Assembly: GCA_963667575.2 (NCBI GenBank) | Contig: CAXXHY010000015.1 | Location: 62,001 to 126,000, forward strand | Length of the DNA: 64,000 nt | From: G963665495 sp963667575 | Lineage (GTDB): Bacteria > Desulfobacterota > Desulfovibrionia > Desulfovibrionales > Desulfovibrionaceae | Reading direction: 5' to 3' | Shown: piece after piece, positions 17,283-25,938 of the stretch | How positions within the stretch are numbered: position 1 is the first letter of the stretch | How the letters are laid out: every line of letters starts with the position of its first letter | Position numbers and translations under genes: made by a program | The notes under the pieces: model-generated | Databases searched by the model: none | What the model saw: only the letters and a program-made list of their open reading frames with translations | Told to the model about the DNA's origin: nothing

Positions 17283-18713
17283 TCAGTACCTCATGGTCAG
17301 CCAGGGCAGCCCGATGCCGAGGAGAGCGGCCAGATAAATGGCGCCGAAAATCGCCCCGAGGGTCCAGAAAGTCTTTTGCGGGATATAGCCCGCGCCGTAC
17401 CAGATGGGACCCGGCCCTGTGGCATAGGGCGAAATGATCCCCATGATGCCCAGGGAACTGCAAAAGAGCATTGCCGCGATTTTCAGCTGCACGCCCGGAA
17501 TAGCGGCCGCGGTGGTGAGAAACACGGCCATCAGGGCGGTGACATGGGCGGTAACGCTTGCAAACAGATAATGCGCCACAAAGAACAGCACCGTCAGGCT
17601 GACCAGCACCATCAACGGGCCGAATCCGCTCAATGCGTCGGCGCTCATCTCTGCGAACCACGGCAGAAAACCGGTCCGGCTCAAACCGCCGGCCAGGGTG
17701 ACCAGGGTTGCGAACCAGACAAGCACATTCCAGGCCTGCTTGTACCCGATAATGTCGTCCCATTTCAAAACACCGGTCAGAATGATCAGGCAAAGCACCA
17801 CCAGCGCGGTTGTGGTGCCGTCCAGCAGATCCCCTCCGAAAATCCAGAGCAGCAATGCCAGCACCGCCAGCAGGGCCATGAGGATTTCCTGACGTTGCAT
17901 GCCGCCCATGGCTTCCAGTTCCCTGGCGGCCCAGACCGGAGCCTCTTCGGAGACCTTTTGCGTGGGCGGATAGAGCAGATAGGCCAGGTACGGGGTGATG
18001 ACGAACAGCAGCAGCCCTACGGGCAGAAAATTCATGAACCACTCGCCCCAGGTAAAAGTGAAGCCCACGGTCTTTTCCACAATGGACAAGGCCAGCAGAT
18101 TGGGGGCCAGAGCCGTGTAGAACATCGAACTGGTGACGCATGTGGCGGCCAGTCCGGTCCACATCAGGTACGCGCCCAGTTTGCGCGGTTCGTTCTCCGG
18201 GGTCGAGCCATAGAGTTCGGGAATATTCTTGACAATGGGGAAAATGGTCCCGCCGCTGCGGGCCGTATTGGAAGGCATGAAAGGCGCCAGCACCAGATCC
18301 GCCAGGGCCACCGCGTATCCCAGCCCCAGGCTGCGCCTGCCCAGGGTCTTGATCAGCACCAGGGAAATACGTTTGCCCAGGCCGGTTTTCTCATACCCCA
18401 GGGCGAACATGAAGGCCACGAAGATCAGCCAGACCACGCCGTTGGCAAATCCGGACAAGGCCCAGTCCAGAGACTGCTTGGTGGAGGCTGCGGCGCCGTC
18501 CGGTCCGGGGACCAGCCTGAAGCAGGCGGCCAGCACCACCCCCAGCAACCCGGACGCGGCAGCCGGGATGGGTTCCAGAATCAAGGCCAGCACCACCGCA
18601 ATGAACAGGGCGAAAAAATGCCAGGCATCCGGGGTCAGACCATTGGGAGTCGGAACAAGCAGCAGCAGGCAGCCTGCAGCTACGGGAAGCAGCGCCGATA
18701 GCTTCAATTTCAC
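17283..18713 (-). CDS. DASS (SLC13)-family dicarboxylate/anion transporter
   Basis: 476 residues; GTG start at 18713 with AAGGGGG upstream. A polytopic inner-membrane protein of about 11-12 helices. Family features: MPSNTARSGGTIFPIVKNI (the conserved SNT substrate/Na+ loop), the second internal repeat with ALMAVFLTTAAAIPG and SSLGIMGIISPYATGPGPIWYG, and the terminal VGLNxP-like IGLPWL. Most like the 2-oxoglutarate/malate or citrate/tartrate-type exchangers (CitT/SodiT group). The exact anion is not predictable. It lies upstream of ubiD on the same strand with about 150 bases between, so linkage is uncertain. Confidence 0.9.
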   Translation of the reverse strand: MKLKLSALLPVAAGCLLLLVPTPNGLTPDAWHFFALFIAVVLALILEPIPAAASGLLGVVLAACFRLVPGPDGAAASTKQSLDWALSGFANGVVWLIFVAFMFALGYEKTGLGKRISLVLIKTLGRRSLGLGYAVALADLVLAPFMPSNTARSGGTIFPIVKNIPELYGSTPENEPRKLGAYLMWTGLAATCVTSSMFYTALAPNLLALSIVEKTVGFTFTWGEWFMNFLPVGLLLFVITPYLAYLLYPPTQKVSEEAPVWAARELEAMGGMQRQEILMALLAVLALLLWIFGGDLLDGTTTALVVLCLIILTGVLKWDDIIGYKQAWNVLVWFATLVTLAGGLSRTGFLPWFAEMSADALSGFGPLMVLVSLTVLFFVAHYLFASVTAHVTALMAVFLTTAAAIPGVQLKIAAMLFCSSLGIMGIISPYATGPGPIWYGAGYIPQKTFWTLGAIFGAIYLAALLGIGLPWLTMRY

Positions 18714-18905
18714 AATCGTCCCCCTTCTTTTTGGAAATCCAGCAAAAATCAGCCTAAGCTATTTTCATAATAGTACCTGTTACCAGCACATGATTAAAAT
18801 ACAGCATATTGAAATAAAAATACAGCGTTCAAAAAATAAACTCCGCTGGTTCCCAACATTGGCACTCCATTCGAGACTGTTTAATGGCGTTATTTGGAAA
18901 AACAG

Positions 18906-18943
18906 ACAAAAAAACCGGGGTTGCGACAACAGTACGCAACCCC
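18906..18943 (-). terminator. Rho-independent terminator of the leu operon
   Basis: On the minus strand CCGGGGTTGCG and CGCAACCCCGG form a perfect 11-bp stem with a 9-base loop, followed by TTTTTTT. It lies 30 bases after the stop of the DUF89 gene, closing the leuA-leuC-leuD-DUF89 unit. Confidence 0.92.
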
Positions 18944-18972
18944 GGTCCGGATAGTCTTGATAAGGCCAATAC

Positions 18973-19833
18973 TCAGCGTTCGACGAACAAGGATGCTCCC
19001 ATGGGCACGTCCAGGTAGCGGGTGATCAGATCGCACTTGGCCTTGAAGGCGAACCATACGCCCGAGCGCAATCCTTCCAGGGACTCGAAATTGCCCTGGC
19101 CCTTGCTGACCACCAGGGAAGCCTGATGAAAACGGGCCCGGAACTCGTCGGTACAGAGTCTGGGCACCGCCCCCGGCGCCATGGAGCCCGAATCGCATAT
19201 GGTGCAGAGATCGGCCATGCCCACATGTTCGGCATCGAATACGGTGGCGTCATTGAGCACGCAGCCGCCGCGTACCGCATAGGTCACGTCGCAGCCGAGT
19301 TTTTGCAGTTCGCGTACCACCAGGGTGTCGGCCACGATTTCTCCGCAGTTGTCGCCGATCATCAGCACATCCGTGCCGCTGCCCAGACGCTGCAGGAACT
19401 CCCGGTAGTTGTCGTCCGCAATATGCGAACGCGGATCAATGCGGATTTCGCTGTCCAGGTCGCCCTTGTGAGGCGCCCCGGCGTCCAGGTAGTTGCCCAC
19501 TATGGCGTACCCCAATGCCGCGCGCAGCGGCTCCGGCGATTGTTCCACCTGCTCGCGCATCATGGGCAGCAAATCCAGCATCCGCGCATTGGCCCGTTTT
19601 TTATGTTCCTTGTAAGGATCGTCGCAGCCTGTCAGTTTCGGCACCAGGGCGTACAGGTCCGCGGCAACATCCGGGGCCGTGCGCTGGAAATCCGCGTCCT
19701 TGAGAGCGGCCACATGCTCGGCCCAGGCCTGCAGCACCTTTCGCTGCAATGCCGAATCCTGGGCAGCGGCAGCGCGGCCAACCGCCAGGCTCTGTTGCAT
19801 CAGACAGGACAGACAATCCAGTTCCAGAAGCAT
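18973..19833 (-). CDS. DUF89/ARMT1-like damage-control phosphatase
   Basis: 286 residues from ATG 19833, with AGGA upstream; this start falls one base after the leuD stop. N-terminal LDCLSCLMQQSLAVG is typical of the bacterial DUF89 branch, and MIGDNCGEIVADTLVVREL carries the Asp-Asn-x-Gly-Glu metal site of the family. Members are metal-dependent phosphatases thought to remove damaged phospho-metabolites; the bacterial substrate is not known. Being the last gene of a leucine operon suggests a tie to branched-chain biosynthesis or simply a conserved delta-proteobacterial gene order. Confidence 0.9.
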   Translation of the reverse strand: MLLELDCLSCLMQQSLAVGRAAAAQDSALQRKVLQAWAEHVAALKDADFQRTAPDVAADLYALVPKLTGCDDPYKEHKKRANARMLDLLPMMREQVEQSPEPLRAALGYAIVGNYLDAGAPHKGDLDSEIRIDPRSHIADDNYREFLQRLGSGTDVLMIGDNCGEIVADTLVVRELQKLGCDVTYAVRGGCVLNDATVFDAEHVGMADLCTICDSGSMAPGAVPRLCTDEFRARFHQASLVVSKGQGNFESLEGLRSGVWFAFKAKCDLITRYLDVPMGASLFVER

Positions 19834-19834
19834 G

Positions 19835-20335
19835 CTATTTCCTGCTGGCCAGTTTTTCCCGGACAAAGGGAACCAGTCCGCCCTTGCTCAGAATCTCGCG
19901 CATGAATTCGGGCAGCGGCGCAAAGGTGATGGTCTCGCCGGAGCGCAGATTCTTGATGGTGCCCTCTTCGAGGTTGATGTCCAGCTTGTCGCCGTCGTTG
20001 ATCTTGTCCGCCTGATCGCCCACTTCCAGGAGCACGAGGCCCATGTTGATGGAATTGCGGTAAAAAATGCGGGCAAAGCTCTTGCCGATGACAATGGGTA
20101 CGCCCGCGCCCAGAATGGCGATGGGCGCATGCTCGCGCGAGGAACCGCAGCCGAAGTTTTCGCCGGACACGATCACGTCGCCCTGGGCTACGCGTTTGAT
20201 CCAGCCGGGCTCCAGCCCTTCCATGCAGTTGGCGCCCAACTCGGCCTGGTCCGTGGTCACCAGGAACTTGGCCGGGATGATGGCATCCGTGTCTATATGA
20301 TCTCCAACAGTGTGCGCTGTTGCTTGCTGACTCAT
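19835..20335 (-). CDS. leuD: 3-isopropylmalate dehydratase small subunit
   Basis: 166 residues from ATG 20335 (GGAG 9 bases upstream). The swivel domain of isopropylmalate isomerase, partner of LeuC, converting 2- to 3-isopropylmalate. Motifs: GDHIDTDAIIPAKFL at the N-terminus and GENFGCGSSREHAPIAI, the conserved substrate loop. At this length it belongs to the short LeuD type of anaerobes and archaea (about 165 residues), not the ~200-residue E. coli type. A GC-rich repeat separates it from leuC. Confidence 0.96.
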   Translation of the reverse strand: MSQQATAHTVGDHIDTDAIIPAKFLVTTDQAELGANCMEGLEPGWIKRVAQGDVIVSGENFGCGSSREHAPIAILGAGVPIVIGKSFARIFYRNSINMGLVLLEVGDQADKINDGDKLDINLEEGTIKNLRSGETITFAPLPEFMREILSKGGLVPFVREKLASRK

Positions 20336-20408
20336 GAATACTTCTCCATGTATGGTTTGTGGCACTTACCGGGGGAAGGTGAACCCCTTGAGAAAAGGTT
20401 ATTCCTCT

Positions 20409-20476
20409 TCCCCCAACCCCCTATACGCGTCCAGGGCCGTGCCCTGGCGGGGGGTGTGGGGGCAAGCAGCCCCCAC
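20409..20476. repeat. GC-rich REP-like double hairpin between leuC and leuD
   Basis: Contains CCAGGGC-CGT-GCCCTGG (20431-20447) and GTGGGGGC-AAGCA-GCCCCCAC (20456-20476), both perfect stems. CCCCCAACCCCC just left of them can pair with GGGGGGTGTGGGGG, giving an alternative fold. Similar C/G-run hairpins are scattered between genes in Desulfovibrio genomes (from memory). No second copy was noticed in this window. It may tune relative leuC/leuD mRNA stability. Confidence 0.6.
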
Positions 20477-20506
20477 GACGTATCTCGCCGTATCTTTCCT
20501 GTTCCC

Positions 20507-21763
20507 TTACACCTGGTCCGGATGAATGATCTCGCCGGCGATGGCCGAGGCGGCTGCCACGGCGGGATTGGCGAGGTACACTTCGGACTGCAGGCTGCCC
20601 ATACGGCCCTTGAAGTTCCGGTTGGTGGTGGAGATGGCCTTTTCGCCGCCAGCCAGAATGCCCATGTGTCCGCCCAGGCACGGTCCGCAGGTGGCCGGGC
20701 CCACGATACAGCCGGCATCCATGAAGATTTCGATCAGGCCTTCCTTGAGCGCCTGCTTCCAGATACCCGGAGTGGCGGGCAGCACGATGCAGCGGACGTT
20801 CTTGTTGACCTTTTTGCCGGCGAGAATGGCGGCTGCCGCACGCATATCCTCGATACGGCCGTTGGTGCACGATCCGATGACGGACTGGTCGATGGCGACC
20901 TTGACTTCATTGACGGGCTTGGTGTTCTCGGGGAGATGCGGGCAGGAAACCTGCGGCATCATGTCGGTGACGTCGTACACCAGTTCGCGTTCGTAGGTAG
21001 CGCCCGGATCGGCGTGGTTGCGTTCGTCGCCCGTACGTCCGGCGTTTCTGGTGTATTCCAGGGTCTTGTCATCCGCGGGGAAGAGGCCGACCTTGCCGCC
21101 GGCCTCGATGGCCATGTTGGCAATGGTCATGCGGCCTTCCACGGACAGTTCGGAAATGGTGGTGCCGTGGAACTCCAGAGCCTTGTAGCGCGCGCCGTCA
21201 ACGCCGATCTGACCGATGAGGAACAGGATCAGGTCCTTGCCCGACACATACTGCTGCAGCTTGCCGTCGAACTGTACGCGGATGGTGGGCGGCACCTTGA
21301 ACCAGGTCTCGCCCAGAGCCATGGCAGCGGCCACGTCGGTGGAGCCCATGCCGGTGGCGAAAGCGCCCAAACCGCCGTAGGTGCACGTATGGCTGTCTGC
21401 GCCGACAACGATGTCGCCGGGGCCCACCAGGCCCAGCTCGGGCAGCAGCGCGTGCTCGACGCCCACATTGCCGCCTTCGTAGTAATGGGTAATCCCCATC
21501 TCACGGGCGAACTCGCGGGAAACCTTGACCTGTTCGGCGGAATCCTGGTCCTTGTTGGGGGTAAAATGGTCCATGACCAGGGCCACGCGATCGCGGTCAA
21601 AGACTTCCGTGGCGCCCTGGGCGCGGAAACTCTTGATAGCCAGAGGCGCGGTGATATCATTGGCCAGGGCCATGTCGACGCGACACTGCACGATCTGTCC
21701 GGCTCCGGTTACGGTCTGGTCTGTATGTTGTTGCAGAATTTTCTCAGCTAACGTTAACGGCAT
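20507..21763 (-). CDS. leuC: 3-isopropylmalate dehydratase large subunit
   Basis: 418 residues, ATG one base after the leuA stop, with AGGAGG inside the end of leuA. Aconitase-superfamily Fe-S enzyme; the [4Fe-4S] ligands are in GSCTNGR and in PATCGPCLGGH. MVDH-type motif VMDHFTPNKDQDSAEQ and ADSHTCTYGGLGAFATGMGSTD are intact. The length matches the anaerobe/archaeal LeuC class that pairs with short LeuD. Translation is coupled to leuA. Confidence 0.97.
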   Translation of the reverse strand: MPLTLAEKILQQHTDQTVTGAGQIVQCRVDMALANDITAPLAIKSFRAQGATEVFDRDRVALVMDHFTPNKDQDSAEQVKVSREFAREMGITHYYEGGNVGVEHALLPELGLVGPGDIVVGADSHTCTYGGLGAFATGMGSTDVAAAMALGETWFKVPPTIRVQFDGKLQQYVSGKDLILFLIGQIGVDGARYKALEFHGTTISELSVEGRMTIANMAIEAGGKVGLFPADDKTLEYTRNAGRTGDERNHADPGATYERELVYDVTDMMPQVSCPHLPENTKPVNEVKVAIDQSVIGSCTNGRIEDMRAAAAILAGKKVNKNVRCIVLPATPGIWKQALKEGLIEIFMDAGCIVGPATCGPCLGGHMGILAGGEKAISTTNRNFKGRMGSLQSEVYLANPAVAAASAIAGEIIHPDQV

Positions 21764-21764
21764 T

Positions 21765-23288
21765 TTAGGCTTCCTCCTCTTTCTTCGCCAATCTGTTGAG
21801 TGCGTTGACGTAGGCCTTTGCGCAGGCCACGATGATGTCTGGGTCGGTGCCGCGACCGACGGCGGAGGCCTGTTCCTCCTCCAGACGCACGAGCACCTCG
21901 CCCTGTGCGTCGGATCCGCCGGTAATGGCGTTTATGGTAAAGCGTTTCAGCACGGGATGACGCCCCACAATCTCACGAATGGTCTTGAAGGCGGAGTCCA
22001 CCGGACCCACACCAAAGGCCGCGTGCTTGTGTTCTTCTCCGTCCACTTCCATGACCACGGAAGCAGTGGGCGGTACGCCCGTGTTGCCGCTGTTAACATT
22101 AAGATAGCGCAATTTGTACTTATCTGGAATACGAAAAACTTCCTCCAAAACCACGGCCTGGATATCCTCATCAAATATCTGCTCTTTTTTGTCGGCCAGC
22201 CGCTTGATGGCCTCGAACACCGTGGCCAGCTGATCATCATCCAACTGGTAACCCATTTGTTCGAGCTTGCTTTTCAAGGCATGGCGTCCGGAATGCTTGC
22301 CCAGCACCAGTTCGCTTTCGGTCTTGCCGATGCTCTCCGGGGTCATGATCTCGTAGGTCTGGCGGTTCTTGAGCATGCCGTCCTGATGGATGCCGGACTC
22401 ATGGGCGAACGCATTGGCGCCCACGATGGCCTTGTAGGGCGGAATGGGCTGACCGATGATCATGGAGAGCAGCTTGCAGGTCGGGTAGAGCTGCTCGGTC
22501 TTGATGCCGGTATCCAGCTGGTAGAAATCATGACGCGTACGCATGGCCATGACCAGTTCTTCCAGTGCGGCGTTTCCGGCGCGTTCGCCAATGCCGCTGA
22601 CGGTCACCTCGGCCTGGCGCGCTCCGGCTTTGAGTGCTGCCAGGGTGTTGGCCACGCCCAGGCCCAGGTCGTTGTGGCAATGCACGCTGAAAACAGCCTT
22701 GTCGCTGTTGGGAACATGTTCCAGCAAATACCTGATCAAATCCGCAAACTCGTCAGGAGCCGCGTACCCTACGGTGTCCGGAATATTGATGGTGGTGGCG
22801 CCTGCGTTGATGGCGGTTTCCACCACACGGGCCAGAAACTCGCGCTCCGAACGGGAGGCGTCTTCGGCGGAAAATTCCACATTGGACGTGAAGCTCTTGG
22901 CCAGGGTCACGGCCTGTTTGGCCATTTCCAGAACCTGTTCGGGCTCCTTGCCGAGCTTGTATTTCATGTGCAGCGGCGAAGTGGCGATAAAGGTATGAAT
23001 ACGCGGATGCGCGGCATGCTTGATGGCATTCCAGGCAGCTTCGATATCGCTTTTCAGACTGCGGCAGAGGCCGGCGATCTGGCAGTTCTGCACGGCCGTG
23101 CTGATGGCCTGCACCGCCTCGAAATCACCCGGACTGGCTGCCGGAAAACCCGCTTCGATGATATCGGCGCCCATGGATTCGATCTGGCGGGCCATACGGA
23201 TTTTTTCCCGCAGATTCATGGTTGCACCGGGGGACTGCTCGCCGTCACGCAAAGTGGTGTCGAAAATATATACACGATTGCTGGACAT
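21765..23288 (-). CDS. leuA: 2-isopropylmalate synthase
   Basis: 507 residues from ATG 23288, preceded by AAGGAG. Condenses acetyl-CoA with 2-oxoisovalerate, the first committed step to leucine. The catalytic TIM barrel begins with FDTTLRDGEQSPGATM (metal Asp and catalytic Arg), followed by HCHNDLGLGVANTLAALKAG and GIGERAGNAALEELVMAM. The C-terminal regulatory LeuA dimer domain (about 385-500) is present, so leucine feedback inhibition is likely. It is first in the operon and preceded by a leader peptide and attenuator (23391-23546). Confidence 0.97.
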   Translation of the reverse strand: MSSNRVYIFDTTLRDGEQSPGATMNLREKIRMARQIESMGADIIEAGFPAASPGDFEAVQAISTAVQNCQIAGLCRSLKSDIEAAWNAIKHAAHPRIHTFIATSPLHMKYKLGKEPEQVLEMAKQAVTLAKSFTSNVEFSAEDASRSEREFLARVVETAINAGATTINIPDTVGYAAPDEFADLIRYLLEHVPNSDKAVFSVHCHNDLGLGVANTLAALKAGARQAEVTVSGIGERAGNAALEELVMAMRTRHDFYQLDTGIKTEQLYPTCKLLSMIIGQPIPPYKAIVGANAFAHESGIHQDGMLKNRQTYEIMTPESIGKTESELVLGKHSGRHALKSKLEQMGYQLDDDQLATVFEAIKRLADKKEQIFDEDIQAVVLEEVFRIPDKYKLRYLNVNSGNTGVPPTASVVMEVDGEEHKHAAFGVGPVDSAFKTIREIVGRHPVLKRFTINAITGGSDAQGEVLVRLEEEQASAVGRGTDPDIIVACAKAYVNALNRLAKKEEEA

Positions 23289-23390
23289 GGTATTTCTCCT
23301 TATGCCCTGGCCTCCGGAAAGGAAAGCGTTTGCTCCTGACCGCAATGACAGAAGGCCGTTGTTGGTGGCGGATAAACTGAACCTAAGCTG

Positions 23391-23413
23391 AAAACAAAGA
23401 CGGAAACCGTCTT
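23391..23413 (-). terminator. Transcription attenuator of the leu operon
   Basis: On the minus strand AAGACGG-TTT-CCGTCTT (7-bp stem, 3-base loop) is followed by TGTTTT, lying between the leader peptide stop (23451) and leuA (23288). This is the expected place for an attenuator. The leader stop region also forms GTGGGC-TATA-GCTCAC, a candidate pause or antiterminator-competing hairpin. Confidence 0.8.
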
Positions 23414-23450
23414 AGGGTGGCCCGATTAAGGGTGGGGGTAATTACGTGAG

Positions 23451-23546
23451 CTATAGCCCACGTAGCGATAGAGCGGATAGCCCGATGAGAATCAGGCCCG
23501 CGATACGAATGGGGGAAAAAGAAGTGGTATTGAATATGTTGCTCAT
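23451..23546 (-). CDS. leuL: leu operon leader peptide (31 aa)
   Basis: ATG at 23546 with GAGGAAG 7 bases upstream; 31 codons then TAG. The last 15 residues read GLILIGLSALSLRGL: six leucines, with further isoleucines just before, in a short gene directly between a good promoter and a terminator hairpin upstream of leuA. Leu codons include rarer CTA (four of six). This matches leader peptides that sense leucyl-tRNA charging by ribosome stalling. The symbol is given by analogy. Confidence 0.85.
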   Translation of the reverse strand: MSNIFNTTSFSPIRIAGLILIGLSALSLRGL

Positions 23547-23582
23547 AGCTAACTTCCTCGCGCATTAGCGCAAGTGGGATGA

Positions 23583-23611
23583 ATTTAATGCACTCCTCAC
23601 ACAATTGTCAA
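23583..23611 (-). promoter_or_regulatory. Sigma-70-type promoter of the leu operon
   Basis: Minus strand: -35 TTGACA (23611-23606), 17-base spacer, -10 TTAAAT (23588-23583). Predicted start near 23576, about 30 bases before the leader peptide ATG. Confidence 0.75.
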
Positions 23612-24041
23612 GAAGATACACATAAATTCTTTCAGCATAGGCATCGCACTCCGCATCCGCCTTGTTCTGCGTCCGGCAATCCGTGGAGCAAGTCACCCTG
23701 CTGTCTTTGAAAACTGCCGACCATGATAGCATCCTCCGTACGTATTGAACACCAAAGGGGACACAAAATCCGGATCTGCCCGCATTTTTCCAATCAGCGG
23801 CACCATGGATTGCGTTCCGATCTTCCCTATGATTGCCATCACCTGAAATATTTTTCCGGTCCTTTTTGAACGACAAGGCACATAACCGGGCGGGATACAA
23901 AAAATTATCATCAAACAGCTTCATGATTGTCATTTTTTCAGGGATTAGCTTGTCAGAAAGCCCATAGCAAGGTATGTACGCTGCAATTGATTGTCGCCTA
24001 GGTCCACTGCAATCTGTTCACCCAAAGACACCTTAAGAATC
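23612..24041. other. Intergenic region between divergent leu operon and CX3C gene
   Basis: About 430 bases without a convincing gene. Two overlapping minus-strand frames (23565-23933 and 23693-23914) have no ribosome sites and neither looks complete; they could be remnants. The start codon of the plus-strand gene at 24042 has only a weak purine stretch upstream. Confidence 0.5.
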
Positions 24042-24353
24042 ATGAAAATATCCACTTTCTGCATCATACTGTTCACGGCGCTTGTTCTGCTGGTTCCCGT
24101 CCACAAGACCGGCGCAGTCGAGCTGTCTACCGCCCAGGACTCCGAAATCTGCAGCCAGATCTGCAGCTACAAACGTCTCGGCATCCGGACTTATGTTGAT
24201 GCCTGCATGCAGGGCTGCACCATGTACCAGCAGAATTACGCGACTTCCGGCAACAAAACCGACTCCCTGGCTGTCTGCAAAGCCGGCTGCCCTTCCGTTA
24301 CGCGTGACATCTGCGAATACGGCTGCAATGTCGCCAAAAGATCTTTTCCTTAA
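24042..24353 (+). CDS. Small secreted protein with four CX3C motifs
   Basis: 103 residues from ATG 24042. An N-terminal signal peptide (KISTFCIILFTALVLLVPV...) is followed by four CX3C pairs in the mature part: Cys37/41, Cys55/59, Cys79/83 and Cys91/95 (CSQIC, CMQGC, CKAGC, CEYGC). Paired CX3C motifs on two helices form disulfide-linked hairpins in eukaryotic small-Tim and CHCH proteins; here the same spacing occurs twice in an exported bacterial protein. I do not recognise a bacterial family. It stands alone with no operon partner. Probably periplasmic and disulfide-bonded. Confidence 0.75.
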   Translation: MKISTFCIILFTALVLLVPVHKTGAVELSTAQDSEICSQICSYKRLGIRTYVDACMQGCTMYQQNYATSGNKTDSLAVCKAGCPSVTRDICEYGCNVAKRSFP

Positions 24354-24525
24354 CCGACTGATAGTAATTCATATTTTTTTCATTCGCGACCATCTGGACC
24401 GCGCCGTTTCTCTTTTTTGCTCTTGACTTAAAGCCCTCGCAACTTAATTTTATTCGTTGCGACTCGAGCCGCCTTTCAGCATCTTCCTGTCGCGTCTGTT
24501 CATTCATTGTCTTTCAGGAAGGTTT

Positions 24526-25938
24526 ATGAGCGCATCTTTACCCCGCAGTGACAGTTATCGTTCCATCTGGCGCCTGGTCTGGCCCCAGATGCTGATGATG
24601 CTGGCCCATTTCTTCATCGGCTTTTTCGATGTGCTGGTGGCTGCCCGTATCGGCAAGGAAGTCCAGGCATCGGTAGGCATCATCGTGCAGAGCATGATGT
24701 TTTTTCAGATTATCGCCATTGCCACGGCCAGCGGCGCCACCGCAGCCATCAGCCAGTCTCTTGGGGCCGGGCTGACCAAACGGGCGCGGCGCTATGTCGG
24801 GCTCTGCCTGCTGCTGGCAGCGGTTTTCAGCGTGGCCATCACGATTCTGATCTTTCCCCTGCGCGGCGCCTTTTTACAGCTGATCCAGACGCCCGACTCC
24901 ATCATGCCCGTGGCCGGCTATTTTCTGGCAGTCTACATGCTGACCCTGCCCATGTTCTATATAGTCATCCTGGCCAACGCCATTTTCCGCGCCCACAAAT
25001 GGGTCTACTACCCGCTTTTCAGCACGGTCATCATCACGGTGATCAACACGGTGGGAGATTTCGGCCTGGGCCTCGGCTACTGGGGATTCCCGAAACTGGG
25101 GTATGCCGGCGTGGCCTGGAGCACCTTTGCCTCGGTCACGGCGGGCGCCCTGTGCAGCCTGCTGATTCTCAGAAACCGCGGACTGCTCTGCAAAGCCTGT
25201 CTGGCGCCCTGGCGCTGGTGTCGCCGGGCAGTTCCCTATCTGGTCAAGGTGGCCTGGCCCGCGGGCGCCATGCAGATTCTCTGGCAGGTCGGTTACCTGG
25301 TGCTCTTCGCCATCACCTCAACCCTGCCTGCGGGGCACATTGACGCCCTGGCCGGCATGACCGCCGGCATGCGGGTGGAAAGCCTGCTGTTTCTGCCCGG
25401 GCTGTCCTTCAACATGACCGCCTCCATACTTGTGGGGCACGCGCTCGGCGCTGGCGACACCGCGGGCGCAAAGATCACGGCATACAAAATCATGGGCTTC
25501 GGCATTCTGTCCATCGGGCTGCTGGGCATCATCGTCTGGTGGCGCGTGGATCCCATCGCCGCCCTGCTGGCGCCCGATGCGGCCGTCCAGCGCGAAACCA
25601 TCAGCTATCTCGCCTACAATATCAGCGCCATTCCCTTTACCATGGGCAACATGATCCTGGGCGGGGTGATGGTCGGCGCCGGAGCCACAATATACAACAT
25701 GGCCATTTTCGGATTGAGCACCTGGGTTGTCCGGCTGCCTCTGGCCTATATGCTCGGACATTTCATCTGGAAAGATTCCTCCGGCATCTGGGCCGCGCAG
25801 CTCATATCCACCATCGTCCAGTGTTTTTGCCTCTGGTACGTGTTTCAATTCAAAAACTGGCAGCGCTTTACCTTGCGCAAAATTCAAAATGGAGCTAAAT
25901 CGCCTCATCATGAGACCCTCATACGAAGCTATCGATAA
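24526..25938 (+). CDS. MATE-family multidrug/solute exporter
   Basis: 470 residues from ATG 24526, AGGAAGG upstream. Two six-helix halves typical of MATE antiporters: SIWRLVWPQMLMMLAHFFIGFFDVLVAARIG starts the first bundle and YLVKVAWPAGAMQILWQVGYLVLF the second. Conserved loops ATASGATAAISQSLGAG and NMTASILVGHALGAGDTAGA are present. Exports organic compounds using a Na+ or H+ gradient; substrate unknown. The end overlaps the next gene by about 29 bases, indicating translational coupling with the DUF2156 and glycosyltransferase genes. Confidence 0.93.
   Translation: MSASLPRSDSYRSIWRLVWPQMLMMLAHFFIGFFDVLVAARIGKEVQASVGIIVQSMMFFQIIAIATASGATAAISQSLGAGLTKRARRYVGLCLLLAAVFSVAITILIFPLRGAFLQLIQTPDSIMPVAGYFLAVYMLTLPMFYIVILANAIFRAHKWVYYPLFSTVIITVINTVGDFGLGLGYWGFPKLGYAGVAWSTFASVTAGALCSLLILRNRGLLCKACLAPWRWCRRAVPYLVKVAWPAGAMQILWQVGYLVLFAITSTLPAGHIDALAGMTAGMRVESLLFLPGLSFNMTASILVGHALGAGDTAGAKITAYKIMGFGILSIGLLGIIVWWRVDPIAALLAPDAAVQRETISYLAYNISAIPFTMGNMILGGVMVGAGATIYNMAIFGLSTWVVRLPLAYMLGHFIWKDSSGIWAAQLISTIVQCFCLWYVFQFKNWQRFTLRKIQNGAKSPHHETLIRSYR

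Noticed and set aside
15764..18701. Long plus-strand frames opposite ubiD and the DASS transporter (15764-17119, 16941-18701)
   Set aside because: Gln/His/Gly-rich shadows of well-supported minus-strand genes with intact motifs; no ribosome site.
19679..23339. Long plus-strand frames opposite leuD, leuC and leuA (690 and 604 codons)
   Set aside because: Antisense shadows of three enzymes with complete active-site motifs.
23565..23933. Minus-strand frames of 122 and 73 codons upstream of the leu leader
   Set aside because: The longer one overlaps the leu promoter, neither has a ribosome site, and the sequence resembles no family; at most a gene remnant.
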